A stretch of DNA of 64,000 nt from Frondihabitans sp. PAMC 28766 (GTDB lineage: Bacteria; Actinomycetota; Actinomycetes; Actinomycetales; Microbacteriaceae). Position numbers and translations under genes: made by a program. The DNA is taken from positions 1 to 64,000 of the forward strand of contig NZ_CP014515.1 of NCBI RefSeq assembly GCF_001577365.1, read 5' to 3'. Positions 8,022-16,277 of the stretch are shown here, in pieces. The notes under the pieces were generated by a model. The model worked only from the letters and a program-made list of their open reading frames with translations, was not told the DNA's origin and did not search any database. The stretch's first letter is position 1. The number at the start of each line of letters is the position of its first letter.

Positions 8022-8618
8022 ATGCCCCAGAACTCCTCACCCACCGCACCTGATTCAGTGGCGGTCGTCGACACGGCCGGTCTTCTGCGGGAAATCGTGG
8101 CGGGGGACCGGGCTGCGTTCACCGTGTTGTATCGGCACTGGTCGAACCGGCTGCGGCGCGAGGTGCTCCGCATCCTTCGAGACCCCGCCCAAACAGACGA
8201 AGTCGTCCAAGAGATCTTCCTGGAACTCTGGTCCCACCCGGGACGGTTCCATCCGGAGAAAGGGCCCGCAGGCGCGTTTGTTCTCCGGTTGGCGAAATCC
8301 CGGGCTATCGACCGGGTCCGGGCATCGCAAACCCACCGCGACTACACCCACCTTGCCGGCACCCACCACCACGACCCCGCCGGGACTACCCGTCGTGACA
8401 CCATCGACGACTGGGCCGTCAGTTACGACCTCCGCCGCTCGTTAGACACCCTCACGTTTCTCCAGCGGGAGGTCCTCGAGATGGCGTATTTCCAGGATCT
8501 GACCCAGAAGGACATCGCAGACCACCTGGGTGTGCCAATAGGGACGGTGAAATCCCGGGTCACATCCGCCCTGACTGCCCTCCGCAAAAACCACCACGCC
8601 GCTTTGGACCACCCCTGA
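8022..8618 (+). CDS. sigK: ECF sigma factor, SigK type (copy 3)
   Basis: 198 residues from the ATG at 8022. Region 2: AFTVLYRHWSNRLRREVLRI, TDEVVQEIFLELWSHPGRFH, FVLRLAKSRAIDRVRASQ. Region 4: LDTLTFLQREVLEMAYFQDL, TQKDIADHLGVPIGTVKSRV. Linker residues are His/Thr-rich. It is clearly paralogous to the factors at 5752 and 6518 but not nearly identical, so this is not a recent tandem duplication. No RskA-like anti-sigma gene is adjacent. Confidence 0.9.
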   Translation: MPQNSSPTAPDSVAVVDTAGLLREIVAGDRAAFTVLYRHWSNRLRREVLRILRDPAQTDEVVQEIFLELWSHPGRFHPEKGPAGAFVLRLAKSRAIDRVRASQTHRDYTHLAGTHHHDPAGTTRRDTIDDWAVSYDLRRSLDTLTFLQREVLEMAYFQDLTQKDIADHLGVPIGTVKSRVTSALTALRKNHHAALDHP

Positions 8619-8651
8619 CCTAACTCAAGCGACGGCTTATGGTCCGTTACG

Positions 8652-8933
8652 TCACTGACGTTGGTCGGGCTGCACGGTGTCGTCCGAGGCGGGGTGGTGG
8701 AGGAAGAAGCTCAAGCTTGTGCCGCCCCCTTGGACGTGACGGATCAAGTCCGGGTCCAGGAAACTGTTCGCCGCGACCGACTCGACGTCGTGGTCCTGAT
8801 CAAGGGCACGGCGGATGAGGTCGTCGACATCGTCGGTCCTGGCGACGGCATCCCGGACGTGCTCACTGGCGGCGTGACCCAGAAGCCACAACGCGTTCGC
8901 GTGCTCCTGGGCGGAAGAAGGACTGCTATTCAT
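8652..8933 (-). CDS. Hypothetical acidic protein, 93 aa
   Basis: Start taken as the ATG at 8933, which has GGG just upstream; an in-frame start at 8951 is possible. The sequence is Asp/His-rich and helical (SAQEHANALWLLGHAASEHV, DDVDDLIRRALDQDHDVESV). No membrane segment or known motif. It is convergent with the third sigma gene, 33 bp apart. Unknown function. Confidence 0.5.
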   Translation of the reverse strand: MNSSPSSAQEHANALWLLGHAASEHVRDAVARTDDVDDLIRRALDQDHDVESVAANSFLDPDLIRHVQGGGTSLSFFLHHPASDDTVQPDQRQ

Positions 8934-8970
8934 ACCCTGCAGCCTAAACATTCGCGTGCGGGTGACGGGG

Positions 8971-9273
8971 TCAGAGGGTTGCGCACTCGATGCAGACCGG
9001 CCCGTGGGTGCCGTCGTGGTCGTACTGGGTGCGGGGGCGCACGAGAAAACACTCAGAACAGGTGAACTCGTCCTCCTGTACCGGGAGGACGACGACGTCG
9101 AGGGTGTCGGTGTCCAGGTCTGCGGCGTCTAGCTCGAACCCGGAGGCGGTGTCCCCGTCGTCAAGGTCTGCGGCAAGCCCAATTGTCTGGGGTGCACGTT
9201 CCTTAAACGCTTCGATGGACTCGGTGTCATCATCGTTGGTGGTGGTGCGGGGGGCGTCGTAATCGGCAGCCAC
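8971..9273 (-). CDS. DUF4193 family protein, 100 aa
   Basis: The reading VAADYDAPRTTTNDDD begins at the GTG at 9273, preceded by GAGGAG eight bases upstream; this matches the usual N-terminus and the roughly 100-residue length of DUF4193 proteins. The C-terminus has FTCSECFLVRPRTQYDHDG and CIECATL, two CxxC pairs that form a probable zinc ribbon. The family is widespread in actinobacteria and of unknown function. Longer upstream readings are non-coding. Confidence 0.85.
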   Translation of the reverse strand: MAADYDAPRTTTNDDDTESIEAFKERAPQTIGLAADLDDGDTASGFELDAADLDTDTLDVVVLPVQEDEFTCSECFLVRPRTQYDHDGTHGPVCIECATL

Positions 9274-9635
9274 GGGGGGAGCTCCTCGAAAAGTGGTGGG
9301 CGGTGACACCGGGCCGAAGCCTGGCGGGACTGCTGATGGTAGATGCTCAGCAGCCGGAAGCCGGCTGTGTTCGCCAAGGGCGATGCGCGTCTCGTTCCGA
9401 TTTCTGGCAGAGACTTTTCGGCCGCGGGGCTCAGCGGGCGAGGCTGTCATGCGGGGGCGTCTTTCGGAGGGTGCGGCGGTGAGCTGCAGGTGTCCTGTGT
9501 CAGGGGCCTTCAATGTTCCAGATGGGTGGGAAGTAGGTGTTGGCTCATCCGTCGCGCATCCGAGCGACGGCGCGGTCGTTCCCGTCGAGAAGGTCCATCC
9601 CGGGGCGGACCATAGATTGCAGTCGCAGGCTCAGA

Positions 9636-10259
9636 TCACTCCTGCTTTGCGGGTGGGGTGGTGAAGCGGCGTTGGCCTTCGGTGAGCAGCTGCCGAAGGA
9701 CGGGCACCCAGCGGACGCGGTAGTAGATCGTCCAGCCCACGGCGCCGACCCCGTAGGTGACAGCGATGGCGAAGAACGCGATGGTCAACACATTGACGGG
9801 GTGGTCGATCATTTGCAGAAGGATCTCGTCCGTGTAGATGGCGAAGAGAAAACACGCTCTCCACAGGTCCCTCCCGTTCCGGTCGATGCGGGCAGCGATC
9901 CTGGGCAAAGCAGTGCCCAGGATCACGGTGGCAGGCAGAATGCCGGCGTGCGCCCATTGGTCCAGCTCGATCCTGACGTGTGTGCCCTCGGGGTGCCGGT
10001 GCCAGCTGGTCACGCCCGCGATGAGGATGGCCGCACTGGAAGCCATGGCCACCGCGGCAGCAAGCACAACCGGGTGCGGTAAGACGTACCGGACGCCGTA
10101 GAAACCCGTCACCCCGCCAAGGAACGCGCCGGTACCGACAGCTTGCGCACCCAGGCGGGCCCGCCGGTCATCGGCAAGAGCGTGAAAACGCCGGGGGCCG
10201 ATGTGGAGGGGTTCCAGAGTGGGGTCGCGGGTCTGGTCCAAGGGGTCGTCTTCGGGCAC
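9636..10259 (-). CDS. Multi-pass membrane protein of unknown function
   Basis: 207 residues with about five hydrophobic segments: TGAFLGGVTGFYGVRYVL, VVLAAAVAMASSAAILIAGV, GILPATVILGTALPRIA, LWRACFLFAIYTDEILL and NVLTIAFFAIAVTYGVGAVG. Divergent from the GntR-type regulator at 10335, which may control it. No family recognised. Confidence 0.6.
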   Translation of the reverse strand: MPEDDPLDQTRDPTLEPLHIGPRRFHALADDRRARLGAQAVGTGAFLGGVTGFYGVRYVLPHPVVLAAAVAMASSAAILIAGVTSWHRHPEGTHVRIELDQWAHAGILPATVILGTALPRIAARIDRNGRDLWRACFLFAIYTDEILLQMIDHPVNVLTIAFFAIAVTYGVGAVGWTIYYRVRWVPVLRQLLTEGQRRFTTPPAKQE

Positions 10260-10334
10260 GAACGCATTCTGGCGGCGAGGGGGACCTCTGGTCCACTCCC
10301 GGCGCAGACACTCCCAGTGACATATGGTTTGGGT

Positions 10335-10904
10335 ATGCCAGTACCTACACCAAAAGCTGAAGCATCGCCTCGCCGTCTCCTACGCGACGTGGTGTTCGAC
10401 AAGATGCTTGCCGCGATCATCGATGGCACGCTGGTACCGGGGGAGCGGCTCAATGACGACGAGTTGGTGCCATGGTTGGGGGTGTCCCGGACGCCGATCC
10501 GGGAAGCGATCGCGAAGCTGCACACCTGGGGTGTGGTCGAGATGGAAGCGAATCGATACACCCGGGTCGCGAGCAAAGACCCGGCCCTGTTTCTCGAGGC
10601 CGCCCGGTTCCTTACCGGCCTGCACGATCTGGCCGCTGGCTGGGGCGACACCGCCGTCCCTGCTGGTTTCCGCAAACAAGTCGACGCTGTCGCGGCCAAG
10701 GTGGCCAAAAAGGATGCGTCCGCCCCGAACGACCTTTTGGATGCGTTCGGAGTGCTGGTCGCTGCCACGGGGAACGAGGCGTTTATCGGCACGGAGCTGC
10801 CGTTGCGAACCCGGGTGAAGTTTCTCAGCTCCGACGACCCGGCCGATTACGACTGGGCTGCTTTAGCCGTCCGGGCGAAAACGCTGACGAAGATTACCGG
10901 CTGA
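10335..10904 (+). CDS. GntR-family transcriptional regulator
   Basis: 189 residues from the ATG at 10335. The N-terminal winged helix is typical of GntR proteins: LLRDVVFDKMLAAIIDGTL, PGERLNDDELVPWLGVSRTP, IREAIAKLHTWGVVEME. The C-terminal all-helical part is shorter than a full FadR/FCD domain, so the effector is unclear. It is divergent from the membrane-protein gene at 9636, with about 75 bp between starts, a likely shared control region. Confidence 0.85.
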   Translation: MPVPTPKAEASPRRLLRDVVFDKMLAAIIDGTLVPGERLNDDELVPWLGVSRTPIREAIAKLHTWGVVEMEANRYTRVASKDPALFLEAARFLTGLHDLAAGWGDTAVPAGFRKQVDAVAAKVAKKDASAPNDLLDAFGVLVAATGNEAFIGTELPLRTRVKFLSSDDPADYDWAALAVRAKTLTKITG

Positions 10905-10917
10905 CACCGGCCCATGG

Positions 10918-10950
10918 GAACGCCCCGACAACGATGTCGGGGCGTTCCTT
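10918..10950. terminator. Bidirectional terminator between convergent genes
   Basis: GAACGCCCCGACA, loop, TGTCGGGGCGTTC, then CTT. It separates the GntR gene from the convergent DUF4190 gene. Confidence 0.8.
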
Positions 10951-10963
10951 GTTGGCGGGAGGT

Positions 10964-11257
10964 TTACGGATTGGTCGTGGTGCCGTTGTGGGCGGCGACG
11001 GTGAAGATGGCGATGTAGGCAATGATCGTGATGATGATCGCGACGGCGCTGATGATGACACCGGCTAGGGCGAGGCCGCGTCCTCTTTCACCGGTTTTCT
11101 TGATCTGAGTCAGGGCGATGATGCTGACGACGAGGCCGCCGATGCTGATCACGAACGCGAGGATGAACCCGACGATCGCGAGAACGTTGTACCGGTCAGA
11201 GGCCGGAGCGACCTGGCCGGGAGGGGTGTTGTAGGGCTGGGGTGTGTTGGAGGCCAT
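10964..11257 (-). CDS. DUF4190 membrane protein (first copy)
   Basis: 97 residues: a Pro/Gln-rich head, then two membrane helices (NVLAIVGFILAFVISIGGLV; GLALAGVIISAVAIIITIIA) joined by the family signature ALTQIKKTGERGRGLA. DUF4190 proteins are small actinobacterial membrane proteins of unknown role. A related gene lies at 61301-61513. The ATG at 11257 is preceded by GGAAGACC. Confidence 0.8.
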   Translation of the reverse strand: MASNTPQPYNTPPGQVAPASDRYNVLAIVGFILAFVISIGGLVVSIIALTQIKKTGERGRGLALAGVIISAVAIIITIIAYIAIFTVAAHNGTTTNP

Positions 11258-11347
11258 GGTGGGAGGTCTTCCTGTTCAAGGGGTGTGATCGGGTAACTGC
11301 AGGATCACCGTAACGCCTCCGAGCTCATGAACGTGAGCCCTTTTCGT

Positions 11348-11575
11348 CTACGTTTCTTGCCGGTCGCGGATCCACGCGACGTCATCCGGGAGCAGCTGGT
11401 AGCCGGGGGAGCCTTCGCCGGTAAAGAAGCGGGCGGACTCGAGAACCCCGCCCGCTTCATGAATGCGGGCGGCAAGGTCGGGGCTGAGCGGCAGGGTCGG
11501 ACCGGCAGCAATAACAATGCGGGTGGGGAGGTCCAGGGTGAACCACCACACCTCGATCGCGACCATGTCCCGCAT
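11348..11575 (-). CDS. Small protein coupled to the recombinase gene
   Basis: 75 residues (VAIEVWWFTLDLPTRIVIAA, then PDLAARIHEAGGVLESARFF). Its ATG at 11575 overlaps the stop of the recombinase gene in TGATG, which suggests translational coupling and supports it being real. No family recognised. Confidence 0.5.
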   Translation of the reverse strand: MRDMVAIEVWWFTLDLPTRIVIAAGPTLPLSPDLAARIHEAGGVLESARFFTGEGSPGYQLLPDDVAWIRDRQET

Positions 11576-12168
11576 CAGCGGACGCTACCGATCCCGTCTC
11601 GGTTACGGGAGTGCCGGTATAACGTGGGCCGGCTCCACCCCACCAGGGCGGCGGCGGCCTCGGCGGTCTTCCCGTCAGCGCGAGCCGCGGCCACGATCGC
11701 CAGCTTCTCGGCCACGACCGCCGGATCGCTCCGTGGCCGGCCGAACTTCGCGCCTGCTTCTTGCGCGACCGCGACACCAGCACGGACTCGTTCGACGATC
11801 AGTTCGCGCTCGTATTCAGCCAAGGTGGCGAGCAGGTTCAGCATCAGTCGGCCCGTGGCATTAGCCGGGTCGATCCCGTCGGAGATGGACCGCACCTGGA
11901 TGCCCCGGTCCTGCAAACCCGACACTGTGTGAAGGACATCGAGAAGGGATCGGCCGAGCCGGTCAATGCGCCACACCACGATCGTGTCGCCCTCATCCGC
12001 ATGCGCTAGAAGAGTCTGCATCCCGGGGCGGTCCACCGCATTCTTTCGTCCCGACATCACATCCCCGTAGATATCCCGCTTTTGCACTCCTATAGAGAGG
12101 AGCGAATCGATCTGCAGTTGCGGGTCCTGGTTGTTGGTACTGACCCGGGTGTAGCCAAGAAGCCTCAT
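11575..12168 (-). CDS. Serine recombinase (resolvase/invertase)
   Basis: 197 residues from the ATG at 12168 (an in-frame TTG at 12186 is less likely). The catalytic domain has LLGYTRVSTNNQDPQLQIDS with the nucleophile Ser near residue 10, then GDTIVVWRIDRLGRSLLDVL and LNLLATLAEYERELIVERV, followed by a C-terminal helix-turn-helix (KTAEAAAALVGWSRPTLYRH). Length and layout match Tn3-resolvase/DNA-invertase enzymes. A 32-bp near-perfect palindrome with an invertase-site-like core lies about 130 bp upstream (12297-12328). Confidence 0.9.
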   Translation of the reverse strand: MRLLGYTRVSTNNQDPQLQIDSLLSIGVQKRDIYGDVMSGRKNAVDRPGMQTLLAHADEGDTIVVWRIDRLGRSLLDVLHTVSGLQDRGIQVRSISDGIDPANATGRLMLNLLATLAEYERELIVERVRAGVAVAQEAGAKFGRPRSDPAVVAEKLAIVAAARADGKTAEAAAALVGWSRPTLYRHSRNRDGIGSVR

Positions 12169-12296
12169 GACCCCACCCTGTCTCAATAACCACTAAAAAC
12201 TGGTCAAACCGCCGAAACGCGCCAAGACGACTTTGTAAGACAAACCACAGTCCGGCCAAATAGCGGAAATGGATCTCCCGCTGAAGACGGATCGAG

Positions 12297-12328
12297 ACGT
12301 CTCGAAAAACTTTAGTTTTCCGAGACGT
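12297..12328. other. hix/gix-like palindrome, candidate crossover site
   Basis: Two 15-bp arms that match except for one base flank a central TT: ACGTCTCGAAAAACT, TT, AGTTTTCCGAGACGT. The inner AAAAC...GTTTT and the two-base core resemble the 26-bp sites recombined by Hin/Gin-type serine invertases. It lies upstream of the serine recombinase. No second copy was noticed in the window, so resolution or inversion with a distant site is inference. Confidence 0.5.
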
Positions 12329-12419
12329 GTACCTTTTTTGTTCGCAACCCGAGTGGACCCGGTATGTGTGGTCGCCCTGAACCGCGCTTGGTGTCGGTGG
12401 GTAGCCCTATTCTCAGCCC

Positions 12420-12596
12420 GTGACTTACATTTGCAGCTCGTGCGGTTCGCCCGCCATCGTCCAAAAGCTGCGCTCCACCGGGTTAGGTCGTGAGACTTGG
12501 CGCTGTAGCGACAACCCGGTCGCTTGCTCGAACGAAAACTGCGTCTACTTCGACGCGGCACGAGTGACCCTTGGCTGGGCAGTCGCCGAGGCATAA
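12420..12596 (+). CDS. Small Cys-rich (zinc-ribbon-like) protein, 58 aa
   Basis: GTG at 12420 to TAA at 12596. The product reads VTYICSSCGSPAIVQKL, then TWRCSDNPVACSNENCVYFD, with CxxC, a single Cys and CxxxxC spacing suited to binding zinc. No clear RBS was seen, and the start is only a guess. It is convergent with the HEPN-like gene. Confidence 0.4.
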   Translation: MTYICSSCGSPAIVQKLRSTGLGRETWRCSDNPVACSNENCVYFDAARVTLGWAVAEA

Positions 12597-12613
12597 CCGT
12601 CTGCCTGGCCCCG

Positions 12614-13186
12614 TTAGAAGCGTTTCCATCGCGCCACGACCCTAAGAAGGCGGCTCCGCTCTGATCTCGCCACTCGTTTGTCAGCCCCTAGCGCTCCGGC
12701 TACAGGCACTATGTCCCGGGCTCGGAGAATCAAATCTTCGAGTTCGGCAACGAGTTTGTCGAATTGCTTGTCCGTGTAGCCACCTTTTTCGCCCCAGTCG
12801 GTCCAATTGACAGCGCCTTTTCCTTTGCGAAGCTTGGCCTTGTGACCGCGATAAATTCCAGAGGACTCAACGGGCAGCCAAACCCGATGAACAACGTCAT
12901 TGCGGCGCCGGAGCACCTCCGCCGCATCGTTTACGAATTCGAGAATGCGCCTGCTTTCCCTCATTTCTGAGGGCTGCTCTCGGTAGGACTTCAATCGCTC
13001 CTTGATGAAGGCACTGCTCTTGCTTCCAAATTCGCCTGCATATTCGCGCTGAGATTTTGGGCCTAATCCCATGGATATATCGGCGAGCTTGGACTCGAGT
13101 AGGGCGGCGAGCATGGCGACTTCCCCGATGTACGTAATGAGTTCTGAGCCGAATAGGCCGAAACTTGGGGCTGCTCGCATATTCAC
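12614..13186 (-). CDS. HEPN-like protein
   Basis: 190 residues, mostly helical. RRRNDVVHRVW near residues 92-102 matches the RNxxxH core of HEPN RNases, which are common in abortive-infection and toxin-antitoxin modules. The N-terminal helix (ELITYIGEVAMLAALLESKL) resembles the first HEPN helix. No nucleotidyltransferase partner is adjacent. It stands beside a nuclease gene and a type I restriction locus, a setting typical of defence islands. Lower GC than its neighbours suggests transfer. Confidence 0.5.
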   Translation of the reverse strand: MNMRAAPSFGLFGSELITYIGEVAMLAALLESKLADISMGLGPKSQREYAGEFGSKSSAFIKERLKSYREQPSEMRESRRILEFVNDAAEVLRRRNDVVHRVWLPVESSGIYRGHKAKLRKGKGAVNWTDWGEKGGYTDKQFDKLVAELEDLILRARDIVPVAGALGADKRVARSERSRLLRVVARWKRF

Positions 13187-13479
13187 CCATGGAGCATAAA
13201 ACCTAGATTGGACTGCCGGGACTGCTGAAGGTTTCGTTGACTCGTTTGTTTAGGCCGCGATTGCGGCCTGTGGGTTCCGGAGACATTGGGATGTCTCGCG
13301 CGGCCCTAAACCGGCGGATCAGAGAGCTGTCGGCGATGATGGCGCGGGACGCCGGCTGAAGTCAGGCGTGCACGATGGTCTCTGTCTTCTGACTGTTGCG
13401 CCATCAGAATGATGAGTGAAGCTTTGCCTGGTTGAGCCTGCCGATACCGTGAACCACGGAGACGGGAAGAGGGTCTGAG
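13187..13479. other. Intergenic stretch between defence-type genes
   Basis: 293 bp without a convincing gene. A short hairpin GGCCGCGATTGCGGCC lies at 13253-13268. The frame ATG TCT CGC... at 13291 encodes only 22 residues and may be a fragment. Confidence 0.3.
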
Positions 13480-14562
13480 ATGGGAACGGTTCTTATTCGG
13501 CAAGGGGACGGTGCTTGGCAGGCGCCCGGCGCGGCCTCTTATGAGGCCGAGGACGCTCTTCAGGATCTCCTCGCAACTCACCCGCAACTCGTCCCCGGTG
13601 TTCCTCTAGGTTCTGTGGCATGTCGGGAGTTTCAGACGGACGCGGGACGTACCGATATCGTCGTCGTCGATCCTGATGGGGCGATCACCATCGTCGAATG
13701 CAAGCTGGGCAACAATCCACAGGTACGCCGTGAGATTGTCGGGCAACTGTTCGACTACGCCAGCCGTCTCGCGGAGATGAAAGCTGACGAGTTCGACCTT
13801 CAGTGGGCCCGCAGGACTGGCACCTCGCTCTTCATCGAAGCGGGCTTCACGGAGCCAGAGGTTCGCGTTGCAGTGACAGAGAATCTGAGTGCGAGCCGCT
13901 TCCGGCTAGTTCTGGCGGTCGACACCATCAACCAGCAGCTACGTCGAATCGTCGAATACCTGAACCGGGTCACCCGAGACGACACCACGATCATTGCCGT
14001 CGAGTACGCGCGGTACGTGGACGGAAATGTTCAAGTCCTCACCCCACAGACCTACGGCGAAGACCTCGCCGAAGTCAAGACCGCCCGCCAGCAACGAGAC
14101 GTCCAAAAATGGTCACTCGACGACCTCCTCGAGTGGAGCACGCATCACGAACCGGCGTCCGTGCCCCTTCTAGAGCAGCTGCTCACCGGCCTTCAAAGCC
14201 GTGACTTCGTGTTCCATTCCGGCGGGTCGAAAAAACCGGCAGGGGTCTTCTCGTACACGAGCATCGAGGGGGTCGAGTTGAAACCATTCCAACTCTCCGT
14301 CCTTGACACATCCGCCGGCGGCTACCTATCCGTGGAGCTGAACTTCGCAAGTTGGGCCAAAACATGGGCGGTCTCAGACGAACGCCGGGACGCCCTGCGA
14401 GCATTCCAGGCCGGATGGGGCGAAATCCCATCCCTCGCTCCCGTCATGGCGTCGATCCTTGATGGGCAGAGCACCCGCCGGTCACTGTCGCTGACACAGT
14501 TCGACGCAGAATCTCAACACCAGGCGATGGGGGTTCTCGACTCGTTCTTGCGAGCCGTATGA
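13480..14562 (+). CDS. PD-(D/E)XK nuclease-like protein
   Basis: 360 residues from the ATG at 13480, preceded by GGGTCTGAG. The N-terminal domain reads TDIVVVDPDGAITIVECKLG near residues 58-77, the core of the NucS/DUF91-type PD-(D/E)XK fold, with Asp, Glu-Cys-Lys and a following helix (VRREIVGQLFDYASRLAEMK). The C-terminal half (SLDDLLEWSTHHEPASVPLL and onward) is unassigned and may recognise the target. It precedes the hsd genes on the same strand by 153 bp, so it may be a separate defence gene in the same island. Confidence 0.7.
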   Translation: MGTVLIRQGDGAWQAPGAASYEAEDALQDLLATHPQLVPGVPLGSVACREFQTDAGRTDIVVVDPDGAITIVECKLGNNPQVRREIVGQLFDYASRLAEMKADEFDLQWARRTGTSLFIEAGFTEPEVRVAVTENLSASRFRLVLAVDTINQQLRRIVEYLNRVTRDDTTIIAVEYARYVDGNVQVLTPQTYGEDLAEVKTARQQRDVQKWSLDDLLEWSTHHEPASVPLLEQLLTGLQSRDFVFHSGGSKKPAGVFSYTSIEGVELKPFQLSVLDTSAGGYLSVELNFASWAKTWAVSDERRDALRAFQAGWGEIPSLAPVMASILDGQSTRRSLSLTQFDAESQHQAMGVLDSFLRAV

Positions 14563-14715
14563 AGGCGAAACCGGGACTGCCGACAGTTGGCAGCTTGCCG
14601 GCGGCCGCGCCCGCGGGCTGATTGTCACGCCCTCACCTCCAGACTCTCTTCCCGGCCCTAGGGTTGGCCAAGGGCGCTGTAACAAGCGCTGGACGTTCCA
14701 GGAGATCGAGAGAGC

Positions 14716-16277
14716 ATGACTAAAGAGGCCCAGCGCGCGGAACTGCACAAGACCATCTGGCGGGTCGCGAACGACCTTCGGGCAGTGTCGATGGGTGGGA
14801 CTTCAAGACCTACGTTCTTGGGATCCTGTTCTACCGGTTCATCTCTGAAAACCTCTCCTCCTACCTCAACGAGCAGGAACAGCGCGCCGGCACGGCCGAC
14901 TTCGACTATGGCCAGCTCACGGACGCGGATGCCGAGTTCGGGCGGGAAGTGACTGTCGCCGAGAAGGGTTTCTACATTCTCCCCAGCGAACTGTTCCAGA
15001 ACGTCCTCACCAAATCAGCCGGCAACGAGAACCTGAACGAGACCCTGGAGCGGGTGTTCCTGAACATTGAAAGGTCCGCGGTCGGGACCGACAGTGAGGA
15101 CGACCTGAAGGGCCTGTTCGATGACCTCGACGTTAATAGCAACAAGCTCGGCGCCACGGTGGTCCGGCGGAACGAGAAACTCGTGAAGCTCCTCGCCGCT
15201 GTCGGCGACCTCCAGTTGGGGAACTTCGCGGATCACACGATCGACGCGTTTGGGGACGCGTATGAGTACCTGATGGGCATGTACGCCTCCACCGCTGGCA
15301 AGTCCGGCGGTGAGTACTACACCCCACAAGAAGTCTCCGAGCTCCTCGCCCGGATCACCGTCGCCGGGAAAACGGAAGTGAACAAGGTCTACGACCCCGC
15401 CTGCGGTTCCGGGTCGCTCCTTCTCCAGTTCTCCAAGGTCCTTGGGAAGGAGAACGTGCGGCAGGGGTTCTACGGGCAGGAGATCAACCTGACCACGTTC
15501 AACCTGTGCCGGATCAACATGTTCCTCCACGACGTCAACTACGAAAAATTCAACATCGCCCACGGCGACACCCTTCAAGACCCCGCGCACTGGGACGACG
15601 AACCCTTCGAAGCGATCGTCTCCAACCCGCCCTACTCCACCCGGTGGGAGGGCGACAGCAACCCGCTGCTGATCAACGACCCGCGTTTTGCCCCCGCCGG
15701 TGTGCTTGCCCCCAAATCGAAAGCCGATCTGGCCTTCACGATGCACATCCTGTCCTGGCTTGCCGTCAATGGGACCGCCGCGATTGTGGAATTCCCGGGG
15801 GTCCTCTACCGGGGTGGGGCGGAGCAGAAGATCCGCCAGTACCTGATCGACAACAACTACGTCGACGCCGTCATCCAGCTCCCCCCGGACCTGTTCTTCG
15901 GAACCACCATCGGGACCTGCATCATCGTCCTGAAGAAGTCAAAGACGGACAACAAGGTTCTCTTCGTCAACGCCGCGGCCGAATTCGTCCGTGCCGGGAA
16001 CAAGAACAAACTCGGCGACACCAACCGGGCCAAGATTCTCGATGCCTTCACGGGGCGTGAGGACCTCGACCATTTCGCTGCCCTCGTTGACAACACCACC
16101 ATCGGCGAAAACGGCTACAACATCGCCGTCACCTCCTACGTCGAAGCGGAAGACACCAGCGTCGCCGTCGACATCACCGCCCTCAACGCCGACATCGAAC
16201 GAATGGTCACTCGGCAGCAAGAACTCCGTCAGAAGATCGACGCCATCGTCGCCGACCTTGAAAACGTAGACGCGTGA
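14716..16277 (+). pseudogene. hsdM: Type I restriction-modification DNA methyltransferase, frameshifted
   Basis: The N-terminus (MTKEAQRAELHKTIWRVAND) is in one frame and the rest, from about FKTYVLGILFYRFISENL, is in another. The break lies at the GGG at 14780-14782, where one G appears lost: restoring it gives DLRGSVDGWDF, as in normal HsdM. The body has the AdoMet motif YDPACGSGSLLL and catalytic NPPY (IVSNPPYSTRWEG), so it would be an N6-adenine methylase. A shorter product from an internal start (14949) would lack the N-terminal domain. The gene overlaps hsdS by four bases. The frameshift may be real decay, phase variation or a base-calling error. Confidence 0.85.
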
